Shown one piece after another: positions 1-12,736 of a stretch of DNA of 64,000 nucleotides. Both the position numbers and the translations under genes were made by a program. Source of the DNA: Mercurialis annua (taxonomy: Eukaryota; Streptophyta; Magnoliopsida; Malpighiales; Euphorbiaceae); the NCBI RefSeq assembly GCF_937616625.2, contig NC_065577.1, positions 21,837,501 to 21,901,500 of the forward strand. Direction: 5' to 3'. The notes under the pieces are model-generated. The model made no database searches. It saw only the letters and a program-made list of their open reading frames with translations, and was not told the origin of the DNA. How positions within the stretch are numbered: the stretch's first letter is position 1; each line of letters begins with the position of its first letter.

Positions 1-3000
1 CGTCTCTTTTCACGCACTCTCTGCGTAATATAAACTAACCATCCTTAGGTAATCGGAACGACGCGTTAGAGAGATTTGCGACGGGACATACTAATCTAGC
101 GCCACTTTTCATGCACACGTTGCGTAATATAACCTAACCATGCGTAGGTAATCGAAACGACGCGTTAGAGAGACTTGTGACGCGACCTAGGCATGGTAAT
201 CCAAAACGACAAGTTACAAAGATTTGAGACACGTAATACTAATCTAGCGTCACTTTTTTTGCACACTTTGCGTAATATAACCTAACCATGCCTAGAAATC
301 GGAACGACGCATTAGAGAGACTTGAGATGCGACGTACTAATTTAGCGCCACTTTTCACGCACACTTTGTGTAATATAACCTAACCATACTTATGTAATCG
401 GAACGACGCGTTAATGAGACTTGTGACGCGAGATAAGCATGGTAATCGAAACGACGCGTAAAAGAGACTTGAGACTCGACATACTAATCTAGCATCACTT
501 TTTATGCACACTTTTCGTAATATAACTCAACCATGCTAGTTAATCAGAACAACGCGTTAAAGAGAATTGAGACGCGACATACTAATCTAGTGTCACTTTT
601 CACGCACACTTTCTGTAATATAATCTAACCATGCTTATGTAATCGGAACGACGCGTTAAATAAATTCGAGACACGACATACTAATTTATTGTTTCTTTTC
701 ACGCACACTTTGTGTAAGATAACCTAACCATGCTTAGGAAATCGGAACGACGCGTTAGAGAGACTTGTGACGCGACATAAGCATGGTAATCAAAACGACG
801 CGTTAAAGAGACTTGAGACACGGCATACTAATCTAGCGTCACTTTTTACGCACACCTCGCGTATAACCTAACCATGCTTAGGTAATTAGAACGACGCGTT
901 AAAGAGACTTGAGACACGACATACTAATATAGCGTCACTTTTCAAGCACACTTTGCGCAATATAATATAACCATGCTTAGGTAATCGGAACGATACGTTA
1001 AAGAGCCTTGAGACGCGACATACTAATCTAGCGTCACTTTTCATGCACACATTGCGTAATATAATCTAACCATGCTTTGGTAATCGGAACGACGTGTTAA
1101 AGAGACTTGAAAAGCGACATGCTAATCTAGCGTCACTTTTCACGCACACCTTGCGTAATATAACATAACTATGCTTAGGTAATCCAAACGACGCGTTAAA
1201 GAGACTTAACACGAGACATACTAATCTAGCGTCACTAAAAAACGCACACTTTGCGTAATATAACCAAACCATTCTTACGTAATCGAAACGACGTGTTCAA
1301 GAGACTTGAGATGCGACATACTACTCTAGCGTCACTTTTCACGCACTCTATCAGTAATATAACCTGACCATGCTTAGGTAATCGTAACGACTCGTTAAAG
1401 AGACTTTAGACTTGACATACTAATATATGTTGTCATTTTTCGCGCACACTTTGCGTAATATAACCTAACAATGCTTAGGTAGTCAGAACAACTAATATAT
1501 TGTCATTTTTCACGCACACGTTGCGTAATATAACCTAACCATGCTTAGGTAATCGGAACAACGCGTTAGAGAGACTTGTGACGCGACATAGGCATGGTAA
1601 TCGAAACGACGCGTTACAGAGGCTTGAGATCCGTAATACTAATCTAGCGTAACTTATTTCGCACACTTTGGGTGATATGGTTGCTTTGAAATCGGAACAA
1701 CGCATTTGAGAGACTTGAGACGCGACGTACTAAGATAGCGTCACTTTTCACGCACACTTTGTGTAATATAACCAAACCATTCTTAGGAAATAGGAGCGAC
1801 GTGTTAGAGAGACTTGAGACGCGACATACTAATCTTGCGTCAGTTTTCATGAAACTTTGCGTAGTATAACCTAACCATACTTAGGTAATCTGAACGACGC
1901 GTTAAAGTGACTTGACGCGAGATAAGCATGGTAATCGAACGACGCGTTAAAGAGACTTGAAACGCGTTATACTAATCTAGTGTCACTATTCATGCACACT
2001 TTTCATAATATAACCTAACCATAATTAGTTAATAGGAACGCATTAAAGAGAACTGAGACGCGACATACTAAGATAGCGTCACTTTTCATGCTCACTTTCC
2101 GTAATATAACCAAACCATGGTTAGGTAATTGCAACGACGCATTAAATATACTTGAGACACGACTTACTAATTCATTGTTACTTTTCACGCACACTTTGTG
2201 TAATATATAACCTAACCATGCTTAGGTAATCGGAACGACGCCTTAGAGAGACTTGTGACGCGACATAAGCATGGTAATCGAAAGGACGAATTAAAGATAC
2301 TTAAGACACGACTTACCAATCTAGCGTCACTTTTCAAGCACACGTTGCGTAATACAACCTAACCATGCTTAGGTACTCCAAACGATGCGTTAAAGAGCCT
2401 TGAGACGCGACATACTAATCTAGCGTCAGTTTCACGCACACCTTGCGTAATATAACCTAACCATGCTTAGGTAATCAGAACGACGTGTTAAAGAGACTTG
2501 AGACGCGACATACTAATAATCTAGCTTCACTTTTCAAGCACACTTTGCGTAATATAACCTAATCATGCATAGGTAATCGGAACGACGCGTTAACGAGCCT
2601 TGAGACGCGACATGCTAATCTAGCGTCACTTTCACGCACACCTTGCGTATTATAAGCTAACCAAGCTTAGGTAATCCGAACGACGCGTTAAAGAGACTAG
2701 AGACGCAATATGCTAATTTAGCGTCACTATTCACGCACACTTTGCGTAATATAACCTAACCATTCTTAGGTAGTCAAAATGACGTGTTAAAGAGACTTGA
2801 GATGCGACATACTAGTCTAGCATCATTTTTCACGCATTCATTGCGTAATATAACCTCACCATGATTAGGTAATCGGGACGACTCGTTAAAGAGAGTTTAG
2901 ATGCGACATACTAATCTATTGTTACTTTTCACGCACACTTTGCGTAATATAACCTAACCATGCTTAGGTATTCGAAACGACGCGTTAGAGAGACTTATGA

Positions 3001-5616
3001 CGCAATTTCAGCATGGTAATCAAAACGACGCGTTCAAGACACTTCAAAACGCGACATACTAATCTAGCGTCACGGTTAACGCACACTTTGCGTAATATAA
3101 CCTAACCATGCTTAGGTAATCGGAACGACGCGTTGAATAGACTTGATACGCGACATACTAATCTAGCGTCACTTTTCACGCACACTTTGCATAATATAAC
3201 TGTGCTTAGGTATTCGGAACACGCGTTAAAGAGACTTGAGACGTGATATACTAATCTAGCGTCACTTATCATGCACACTTTGCGTAATATAACATAACCA
3301 TTCTTAGATAATCAGAATGACGCGTTAAACAGACTTGAGACACGACATACTAATCTAGCTTCAATTTTCACGCATACTCTGCGTAACCTAACCTAACCAT
3401 GCTTAGATAATCATAACGACGCGTTAGAGACACTTGTGACGCGACATGCTAATCTAGCGTCACTTTCACGCACACCTTGCGTAATATAAGCTAACCATGC
3501 TTAGGTAATCCGAACGACGCGCTAATGAGACTTGAGACGCGACATGCTAATTTAGCGTCACTTTTCACGCACACTTTGCGTAGTATAACCTAACCATGCT
3601 TAGGTATTCGAAACGACTCGTTAGAGAGACTTGTGACGCAACTTAAGCATGGTAATCGAAACGGCGCGTTAAAGACACTTGAAACGCGACATACTAATCT
3701 AGCATCACGTTTAACGCACACTTTGCGTAATATAACCTAACCATGCTTAGGTATTCGAAACGACTCATTAGAGAGACTTGTGACGCAACTTAAGCATGGT
3801 AATCGAAACGGCGCGTTAAAGACACTTGAAACGCGACATACTAATCTAGCATCACGTTTAACGCACATTTTGCGTAATATAACCTAACCATGCTTAGGTA
3901 ATCGGAACGACGCGTTGAATAGACTTGATACGCCACATACTAATCGATTGTCATTTTTCATGCACACTTAGCGTAATGTAACCTAAGCATGCTTAGGTAG
4001 TCGGAACGACGCGTTAAATAAATTTGAGACGCAACATACTAATCTATTTTCATTTTTCACGCACACGTTGCGTAATATAACCTAACCATGCTTAGGTAAT
4101 CGGAACGACGGGTTAGAGAGACTTGTGACGCGACATAGGCATGGTAATCGAAACGACGCGTTACAGAGACTTGAGATGCGTAATAATAATCTAGCGTAAC
4201 TTATTTCTCACACTTTGCGTAATATAACCTTACCATGCTTAGAAATCGGAACGACGCATTAGTGAGACTTGAGACGCGACGTACTAAGCTAGCGTCACTT
4301 TTCACGCACACTTTGCGTAATATAACCAGACCATTCTTAGGAAATAGGACCGATGCGTTAGAGAGACTTGAGACGCGACTAACTAATCTACCGTCACTTT
4401 TCACACACACTTTGCGAAAAAGTAAACTCACCATGATTAGGTAATCGGAACGACAAGTTAAAGAGACTTGCGATGCGAGATAATCATGGTAATCGAAACG
4501 ACGCGTTAAAGAGACTTGAGACGACATACTAATCTAGTGTCACTTTTCATGCAAACTTTTTGTAATATAACCTAACCATAATTAGTTAATAGGAACAACG
4601 CGTTGAAGAGAACTGAGACGCGACATATTAAGCTAACCATGCTTAGGTAATTGGAACGACACGTTAAAGGGACTTAAATCTACTGTCACTTTTCACCCAC
4701 ATTTTGTGTAATATAACCTAACCAAGCTTAGGTAATCGGGAGGACGCGTTAGAGAGACTTGTGACGGGACATACTAATCTTGCGTCACTTTTCACGCACA
4801 CTTTGCGTAATATGACCTAACCATGCTTAGGTAATCGGAACGATGCGTTAAAGAGACTTGGAACGCGACATACTAATAAACTTGAGACGCGACATACTAA
4901 TTTAATGTCATTTTTAACGCACACTTTGCGCAATATAACCCAACCATGCTTAGCTAATCGGAACAACGCTTTAGAGAGACTTGTGACGTGACATAAGCAC
5001 GGTAATCGAAACGACGCGTAAAAGAGACTTCAGACGCGGCATACTAATCTAGCGTCACTTTTACGCAAACTTTGCGTAATATAATCTAACCATGCCTTAG
5101 GTAATCAGAACGACGCGTTAATGAGACTTCTGACGCACCATACTTATCTAGCGTCACTTTTCACGCCACTTTGATATAACCTAACCATGCTTAGGTAATC
5201 AGAATGACGCGTTAAACAGACTTGAGACGCGACATACTATTCTAGCATCACTTTTCGAGCATGCTTTGCGTAATATAACCTAGCCATGCTTTGGTAATCG
5301 GAACGACGCGTTAAATAGAATTTATACGCGACATACTAATCTATAGTCACTTTTCACACACACTTTGCGTAATATACCTAACCATGCTTAAGGTAATCGG
5401 AACGACGCGTTAAAGAGACTTGAGGCGCAACATATTAATCAATTGTTACTTTTCACGCACACTTAACCTAACCATGCTTAGGTAATCAGAACGACGCGTT
5501 AGAGAGACTTGTGACGTGATATAAGCATGGCAATCGAAACGACGCGTTAAAGAGACTTGAGACGTGACATACTAATCTACCGTCACTTTTTCGCAAACTT
5601 TGCATAATATAACCAA
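1..5616 (+). repeat. Satellite array, A orientation, about 99-bp monomer
   Basis: Head-to-tail divergent monomers of about 99 bp. Each carries CCTAACCATGCTTAGG, ACGACGCGTT, GACGCGACATACTAATCTAG and CGTCACTTTTCACGCACAC in that order. Shortened 48-bp half-units (GCATGGTAATCGAAACG) occur near 190, 440, 780, 1,590, 1,930, 2,270, 3,010, 3,640, 3,790, 4,140, 4,490, 4,990 and 5,527. They are usually preceded by the linked variants TTAGAGAGACTTGTGACG. No gene is seen in this stretch. Short open frames run across monomers only because 99 and 147 are multiples of three. Confidence 0.95.
3601..3894 (+). repeat. Recent tandem duplication of a 147-bp compound unit
   Basis: 3,601-3,747 and 3,748-3,894 are nearly identical. 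Each consists of one full monomer plus one 48-bp half-unit. They share private variants (TATTCGAAACGACTC, GGCGCGTTAAAGACACTTG, GCATCACGTTTAACGCAC), and I see only a couple of base differences between them. This shows that the 147-bp compound duplicates as one unit. Confidence 0.85.
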
Positions 5617-5759
5617 AACTAAATAATCATATTTTCCAGATGGTTGGCCAAGCATTCCAATAAAAGGATCATTGTCATCATATCTCCTGTGAAAATCGGC
5701 TTCAGAACAACAGCTTGAGTTTTGGAGATCATCTTCGATTTCTTCATCCTCCGAATCCG
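5617..5759 (-). pseudogene. Frame-shifted continuation of the viral polyprotein after the movement domain
   Basis: Directly downstream of the stop at 5,760-5,762, a shifted minus-strand frame stays open for about 48 codons to the satellite junction. It is strongly acidic at first (DSEDEEIEDD) and then runs through GMLGQPSGKYDY. The sudden coding look in a second phase points to a single-base indel near 5,760 that separated one original frame into two. I cannot assign a domain to this segment. Confidence 0.6.
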
Positions 5760-6821
5760 TTAAGCAATATCACAATCACAGGCATCGAAGAAACAATGAC
5801 CATCTCGTTGAAAGGCATATATAGGACGCCCTTCAAAATCAAAAGAGACAACAGGGACTCCTTTTTCCTGTGGAAATGGTTCAAGCATGAACTGTGTAGA
5901 AAATACCTGAGGAGTGACATCAGTATGTTTTGTAAAGGACGTTTCCACAGTGCCATCAGGTTTTTTTGTGAATACTGGAGTACAGGATTGAACTGGTTGA
6001 GTAGATTCATGCATTTTTTCATAGTTGGTAATCCACTTTTCGGGGAAAAGGTGTAGGAGTTCATTTCTGGTGATTTGTTTGGGTATGTGGACACAAGAAG
6101 GGGTGTTTTGGGAATCTGTCTTTATCAAAAGGGCATCATTATGGTTTGCGGGTAAAGTGAGGTTTAAAGCATGGTTTTGCAAACGATACACCATTTGATA
6201 GTGAAGAGTAGCTGCAATTGAATCAGCAACTTGTTGGGCTCCAGTAATTTGTATTTGCACCTTTAAAGCTGTAAGAGCCATCGGATCAGAGAGGGCAAGA
6301 TTGTAATTTGGGAAAAAGGTGAAAAACACTGAGCCTGCATTCAAGGAAGTTTCAACTGTACCAATCACTGCATGTTGATACTGTAGATACCGGGAATCTA
6401 CGAGAGCAATTCTTGTGAAAACTGGTAGACTGGCACGACCATGGTAACTGAGACCAAGTCGGATAGCTCCAAAATGAATATGAGTATAACCCTGAGTTAA
6501 CCAAACTCTTAGAAATTCAGGTGGAATCTCAAGAGTAATGAATTGTTCAGCTTGAGAAGCATGAATGGTGCATTGATAAAAGCTGGATGACTGAACATAT
6601 TCTTTGATAGGTTTGTAAGGCTTTTTTATCAAGGACTTGATATTATGGATAAAAGGGGTAGTGGTTTTAGAAAACGCATCATAAGGGTTGAGAAGAGGGG
6701 CTTTTGTATCAGATATTTTTTGATTTTCTGGAAGATAAATAAACTCATAAAGATAATCATTTTTATTTACAGTAGTAAGAGCAGTACTAGAAGGCGTAGA
6801 ACAACAACTTTTTGTGAGCAT
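5760..6821 (-). pseudogene. Caulimoviridae-like movement-protein domain, endogenous, truncated
   Basis: An uninterrupted minus-strand frame of 353 codons from the ATG at 6,821. The frame extends back to a TTG at 6,842, but a stop lies just upstream, so the ATG is the better start. Family knowledge: 30K movement proteins form tubules or modify plasmodesmata for cell-to-cell spread of plant viruses. Visible support is the central block, roughly residues 90-220 of the frame, with GAIRLGLSYHGR, then ALVDSR holding the aspartate typical of the 30K core, then GTVETSLNAG and ATLHYQMVYR. The N-terminal ~80 residues are unconserved in appearance, and the C-terminal part has FDFEGRPIYAF near the break. 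The frame ends at 5,760-5,762 by a stop, and an open frame continues in a different phase downstream, so the stop looks like a frameshift artefact. It sits in satellite DNA without its polymerase region and is not a functional viral gene. Confidence 0.82.
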
Positions 6822-6891
6822 GGTTGTAAAGTACTGACCCAATTTTCACAAAGTAAGAACTAGTATATGTATTTCTTTCTCTTCGCTATTA

Positions 6892-6904
6892 GGCTCCGAT
6901 ACCA
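6892..6904 (-). promoter_or_regulatory. Viral reverse-transcription primer-binding site
   Basis: The minus strand reads TGGTATCGGAGCC. It differs at one position from TGGTATCAGAGCC, the complement of the plant initiator-Met tRNA 3' end used by plant pararetroviruses and many LTR elements. It lies about 70 bases before the movement-protein ATG, the expected arrangement. Confidence 0.75.
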
Positions 6905-6913
6905 ATGAGAGGA

Positions 6914-6965
6914 ACGACGATAAACCTTAACAGATTACATGTATGACTAGCCAGGATCACAGCCT
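6914..6965 (-). repeat. Viral leader segment shared with 51,802-51,852
   Basis: This 52-bp stretch beside the primer-binding site (on + it begins ACGACGATAAACCTTAACAG and ends GGATCACAGCCT) is repeated almost perfectly at 51,802-51,852. The second copy lacks one T. It ties the two viral islands to one lineage. Confidence 0.85.
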
Positions 6966-6966
6966 T

Positions 6967-9900
6967 CGCATTAAAGAGCCTTAAGACGTGACATACTAAT
7001 CTAGCGTCACTTTTCACGCACACCTTGCGTAATATTACATAACAATACTTAGATAATCGGAACGACGCATTAAAGAGACTTGAGACGGGACATACTAATC
7101 TAGCGTTACTTTTCTTGCACATTTTGCGTAATATAACCTAACCATTCTTGGGTAATCGGAACGACGCGTTAAAGAGACTTGAGACGCGACATACTAATCT
7201 AGTGTCATGTTTCACGCACTCTTTGCGTAATACAACCTAACCATTCTTTGGTCATCGGAACAATGCGTTAAAGAGACTTGAGATACGACATACTAATCCA
7301 GCGTCACTTTCTACGCACACTTTGCGTAATATAATCTAACCATGCTTAGGTAATCGGAACGACGCGTTAAATAAACTTGTGACGCAACATACTAATATAA
7401 CCTAACCATGTTTATGTAATCGGAAAAACGTGTTAAAGAGAAATGAGACGCAGCATACTAATCTAGCGTCACTTTTCACGCACACTTTGCGTAATATAAC
7501 CTGGTTGCTTAGGTAATCGGAATGACGCGTTAAATAGACTTGATACGCGGCATACTAATCTATCGTCACATTTCACGCACACTTTGCGTACTATAACTTA
7601 AACATGCTTAGGTAATCGGAACGACGCGTTAAAGAGATTTGAGACGCGACATACTAATCTATTGCTACTTTTTACGCACACTTTGCGTACTATAACCTAA
7701 CCATGCTTAGGTAATAAGAAACACGCGTTAGAGAGACTTGAGACGCGATATAAGTATGGTAATCGAAGCGACGCGTTAAAGAGACTTGAGAGGTGACATA
7801 CTAATCTAGCGTCACTTTTTACGCAAACTTTGAATGAAATAACTTAACCATGCTTATAAACGGCGCATTAAAGAGCCTTTATACGCGGCATATAATCTAG
7901 CGTTACTTTTTATGCACACCTTGCGTAATATAACCTAACCATACTTAGGTAATTGGAACGACGCATTAAAGAGACAGATTAGTATTACTTTTCTCGCACA
8001 CTCGCAATATAGCCTAACCATTCTTGGGTAATCGGAACGACGCGTTGAAGAGACTTGAGACGCGACATACTAATCCTGCGTCACTTTTCACGCACTCTTT
8101 GCGTAATATAACCTAACCACCCTTAGGTAATCGGAACGACGCGTTCAAGTATCTAGCATCACTTTTCACGCACACTTTGCGTAATATAACCTTACAACAC
8201 CTAGGTAATCGGAACGACGCGTTAAAGAGACTTGTGACGCGATATAGTAATCAAATGTCACTTTTCACGCACACTTTGCGTTATATAACCTAACCATGCA
8301 TTGGTAATCGGAACAGAGCGTTAAAGAGACTTGTGACGCGACATAATAATCTAGCGTCACTTTTAACGCACACTTTGCGTAATATAACCCGCGTTAAAGA
8401 GACTTGTGACACGACATATTTATATAGCGTCACTTTTCAGGCACACTTTCCGTAATATAACCTAACCACAAATAGGTAATCGGAACGATGCGTTCAAGAG
8501 ATTTGAGACGCGACATACCACTAATCTAACATCACTTTTCATGCTCACTTTGCGTAATATAACCTAAGCACGCTTATGTAATTGGAATGACGCGTTAAAG
8601 AGACTTGTGACGCAACATACTACTAATCTAGCGTCACTTTAACGCACACTTTGTGTAATAGAACCTAACCATGCCTAGGTAATCGGAACGACTCGTTAAA
8701 TAGACTTGTGACGCGACATAGTAATCTAGAGTCACTTTTCACGCACAATGCATAATATAGCCTAACTATGCATAGGGAATCAGAACAGCGCGTTGAAGAG
8801 ACTTGTGACGCGACATACTAATCTACCGTCACTTTTAAGGCACACTTAGCGTAATATAACCAAACCATGCCAAGGTAATCGGAATGACGCAATAAAGAGA
8901 CTTGTGACGTGACATACTAATCTAGCGTCACTTTTCACGCACACTTTGCGTAATATAACCAAACCATGCTTAGGTAATCGAAACATCGCTTTAAAGAGAC
9001 TTGAGACGAAACATATTAATCTAGCGCCACTTTTTATGCACACTTTGCGTAATATAACCTAACCATGCTTAGGTAATCGGAATGACGCATTAAAGACACT
9101 TGAGATTGGACATACTAATCGAGCGTCACTTTTCACTCACATTAAGCTTATTATAACATAACCATGCTTAGGTAATCGGAACGGCGCGTTAAAGAGACTT
9201 TAGACACGACATACTAATCTATTGATCCTTTTCACGCACACTTTGCATACAATAACCTAACCATGCTTAAGTAATCGGAACGACGCATTAAAGAGCCTTA
9301 AGACGCGACATACTAATATATTTTTACTTTTCACGCACACTTTGCGTAATAAAACCTAACGATGCTTATGTAATCGGAACGACGCGTTAAAGAGACTTGA
9401 GATGCGACATACTAATCAATTGATCCTTTTCACGCATACTTTGCGTACTATAATATAACCATGCTTAGGTAATACGCGTTAGAGAGACTTTTGACGCGAC
9501 ATAAGCATGGTAATCGAAATGACGCGTTACAGAGACTATAGACGCGATATACTAATCTAACGTCACTTTTCACGCAAACTTTGTGTAATATAACCTAACC
9601 ATACTTAGGTAATCGAAACGACGCAATAAAGAGCCTTGAGACGCGAAATACTAATCTAGCGTCACTTTTCACGCACATCTTGCGTAATATAACCTAATCA
9701 TGCTTAGGTAATAGGAACGACGCGTGAAATAGACGTGAGATGGGACATATTAATTCTGTTGTCATTTTTCACGCAACATTTGCATAATATAACCTAACCA
9801 AGCTTAGGTAATCGGAACGACGCGTTAAAGATACTTTAGACGCAACATACTAATCTATTGTCACTTTTCATACACACTTTGCGTATTATAACCTAACCAT

Positions 9901-10939
9901 GCTTAGGTAATCAGAACGACGTGTTAAAGAGATTTGAGATGCAAAATACTAATCGAGCGTCACTTTTAATAATCTATTGTTACTTTTCACGCACACTTTG
10001 TGTACTATAACCTAACCATGCTTAGGTAGTCGGAACGACGCGTTAGAGAGCCTTGGTAATTTAAACGACTCGTTAAAGAGACTTGAGACGCGACATACTA
10101 ATCTACCGTCACTTTTCACGCCAACTTTGCATAATAACCTAACCATGCCTAGGTAATCGGAACGACGCATTAAAGAGCCATGAGACGCGACATACTAATC
10201 TAGCGTCACATTTCACGCACACCTTGGGTAATAACCAAACCATGGTTAGGTAATCAGAACGACGCGTTTAAGAGACTTGAGATGGAACATACTAATCTAG
10301 CGTTACTTTTCTCGCACACTTTACATAAACCTAAAAATTCTTGGTTAATCGGAACGACACGTTAAAGACACTTGAGACGCAACATACTAATCTAGTGTCA
10401 TTTTTTACGCACTCTTTGCGTAATATAAGTAACCATGCTTAGGTAATCGGAACAACGCGTTTAAAGAGTTCTGAGACGCGATATACTAATCTAGCGTCAC
10501 TTTTCACGGACATTTTGCGTAACATAACCTTAGCATGCTTAGGAAATCGGAACGACGCGTTAGATAGACTCGTGACGCGATATACTAATCTATTGTCATT
10601 TTTCACACATACTTTGCGTAATAATATAACCTAACCATACTGAAGTAATTGGAACAATGCGTTAAATAGACTTGAGACGCGACATACTAATCTATTGTCA
10701 TTTTTCACGCACACTTTGCGTTATAACCTAACCATGCTTAGGAATAACGATGTGTTAGAGATACTTGAGATGCGACATACTAATATAACGTCACTTTTCA
10801 CACACACTTTGTGTAATATAACCTAACCATGCTTATGTAATCGGAACGACGCGTTAAAGAGACTTGAGATGCGACATACTAATCTTTTGATCCTTTTCAC
10901 GCATACTTTGCGTACTATAATATAACCATGCTTAGGTAA
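6967..10939 (+). repeat. Satellite array, A orientation
   Basis: Continuous 99-bp monomers with scattered truncated units, for example near 7,385, 8,395 and 9,970. Monomer spacing is exact in places: CCTAACC at 7,137 recurs at 7,236. No gene, RNA or regulatory element is seen. Confidence 0.95.
9362..10723 (+). repeat. Multi-monomer block, left copy of a near-tandem duplication
   Basis: The order of monomer variants here (TTGATCCTTTTCACGCATAC near 9,420, then the half-unit near 9,505, then TCATTTTTCACGCAACATT, then ATAATATAACC with TGAAGTAATTGG near 10,640) is repeated at about 10,828-12,736. Boundaries are approximate because the neighbouring monomers are similar. This copy lacks the viral RNase H insertion and has internal deletions near 9,970. 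Confidence 0.75.
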
Positions 10940-12736
10940 CAGATTCCTCAGTCAGGAACCAGAATATTGCAGACAGATGCCAGTGATAAATTTTGGGGTG
11001 CTATTCTGCTAGAAGAACAAGACAGCAAACAGAGGATATGCGCTTATGCTAGTGGAAAATTCTCAGAAGCAGAAACTCATTATCATTCCACATTTAAAGA
11101 AGTGTTAGCGGTAAAATATGGGATCAAGAAGTTTGAATTTCATCTGATCGGTCACAAGTTCAAAGTGCTTATGGATTGTTCTTCATTTCCAAAAATGCTC
11201 AATTTTAAAGGGAAAATTGTTCCTAACAATCAACTACTTCGATGGAGTGAATGGTTCAGCAAGTATGATTTCATGGTAGAACATATTAAAGGAAATCAGA
11301 CGCGACATAAGCATGGTAATCGAAATGACGCGTTACAGAGACTTGAGAAGCGATATACTAATCTAACGTCACTTTTCACGCAAACTTTGTGTAATATAAC
11401 GTAAGCATACTTAGGTAATCGAAACGACGCAATAAAGAGTCTTGAGACGCGACATTTTAATCTAGCGTCACTTTTCACGCACACCTTGCGTAATATAACA
11501 TAACCATGCTTAGGTAATAGGAACGACGCGTGAAATAGACGTGAGACGCGACATATTAATTCTCTTGTCATTTTTTACGCAACGTTTGCTTAATATAACC
11601 TAACCAAGCTTAGGTAATCGGAACAACGCGTTAAAGATACTTTAGACGCAACATACTAATCTATTGTCACTTTTCATACACACTTTGCGTATTATAACCT
11701 AACCATGCTTAGGTAATCGGAACGACGTGTTAAAGAGACCTGAGACGCAAAATACTAATCGAGCGTCACTTTTCACGAACGCTTTGCGTAATATAGCCTA
11801 ACCATGGTTAGGTAATCGGAGCAACGCGATAAAGGGAATTGAGACGCGACATACATTATGTCACTTTTAACGCACACTTTGCGTAATATAACATAACCAT
11901 GGTTAAGTAATCGAAATGAAGCGTTAAAGAGACTTGAGACGTGACATACTAATCTATTGTTAGTTTTCACGCACACTTTGTGTACTATAACCTAACCATG
12001 CTTAGGTAATCGGAACGACGCGTTGGAGAGGCTTGTGATGCGACATATGCATGGTAATTGAAACGACTCGTTAAAGAGACTTGAGACGCGACATACTAAT
12101 CTACTGTCACTTTTCATGCCAACTTTGCATAATATAACCTAACCATGTTTAGGTAATCGGAACGACGCATTAAAGAGCCATGAGACGCGACATAGTAATC
12201 TAGCGTCACATTTCACGCACACCTTGGGTAATATAACCTAACCATGGTTAGGTAATCGGAACGACGCGCTTAAGAGACTTGAGATGGGACATACTAATCT
12301 AGCGTTACTTTTCTCGCACACTTTACGTAAACCTAACAATTCTTGCGTATTCGGAACGACGTGTTAAAGAGACTTGAGACGCAACATACTAATCTAGTGT
12401 CATTTTTTACGCACTCTTTGCGTAATATAAGTAACCATGCTTAGGTAATCGGAACAACGCGTTTAAAGAGTTTTGAGACGCGATATACTAATCTAGCGTC
12501 ACTTTTCACGGACACTTTGCGTAATATAACCTTAGCATGCTTAGGAAATTGGAACGACGCGTTAGATAGACTTATGACGCGACATACTAATCTATTGTCA
12601 TTTTTCACACATACTTTGCGTAATAATATAACCTAACCATGCTGAAGTAATTGGAACAATGCGTTAAATAGACTTGAGACGCGACATACTAATCTATTGT
12701 CATTTTTCACGCACACTTTGCGTAATATAACCTAAC
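10828..12736 (+). repeat. Multi-monomer block, right copy, carrying a viral insertion
   Basis: Second copy of the block at 9,362-10,723, in the same orientation and with the same succession of variants. It contains the RNase H insert (10,940-11,298) where the left copy has about 22 bp of plain satellite, so the left copy serves as an empty-site reference. Confidence 0.75.
10940..11298 (+). pseudogene. Caulimoviridae-like RNase H domain fragment, endogenous
   Basis: About 119 codons open from end to end, with no ATG start. The preceding residues (QIPQSGTRI) run straight into the domain, so this is an internal piece of a polyprotein. In viruses the domain degrades the RNA strand during reverse transcription. 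Visible motifs are QTDASDKFWGA with the first catalytic aspartate, ETHYHSTFKEVLAVK with the glutamate, and LMDCSSFPKML with another aspartate. The HYHSTFKE block and the ending WSEWFSKYDF...HIKG are the pararetrovirus form rather than the usual Ty3/Gypsy form. The frame then reads into satellite, so the open reading frame is a chimera. No reverse transcriptase is present. Strand is opposite to the movement-protein fragment. Confidence 0.85.

Larger units (their letters stand above)
5617..6966 (-). mobile_element. Endogenous pararetrovirus fragment: leader, primer-binding site, 5' part of coding region
   Basis: A non-satellite island with A-orientation satellite on both sides. Read on the minus strand it holds, in order, a leader segment (6,966-6,905), a primer-binding site like the initiator-Met tRNA type (6,904-6,892), a short untranslated stretch, and a frame for a 30K-type viral movement protein (from 6,821). 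That order is the one expected at the start of a Caulimoviridae-like genome. The island ends inside coding sequence at about 5,617, so it is a truncated integrant. Genus cannot be assigned by eye. No target-site duplication is evident; the left edge grades into satellite at AATATAACCAA. Confidence 0.85.

Noticed and set aside
1066..1272. Short minus-strand open frame, and the dozens like it across the arrays
   Set aside because: Translations are 33-residue repeats of the satellite monomer, appear on both strands, and begin and end wherever indels shift the phase.
5715..6056. Plus-strand 113-codon frame over the viral fragment
   Set aside because: Antisense shadow of the movement-protein frame, with no family resemblance.
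10967..11404. RNase H frame taken as a complete 145-codon protein
   Set aside because: The start is a TTG inside the domain's own coding sequence and the last ~36 codons are satellite. It is an internal polyprotein fragment.
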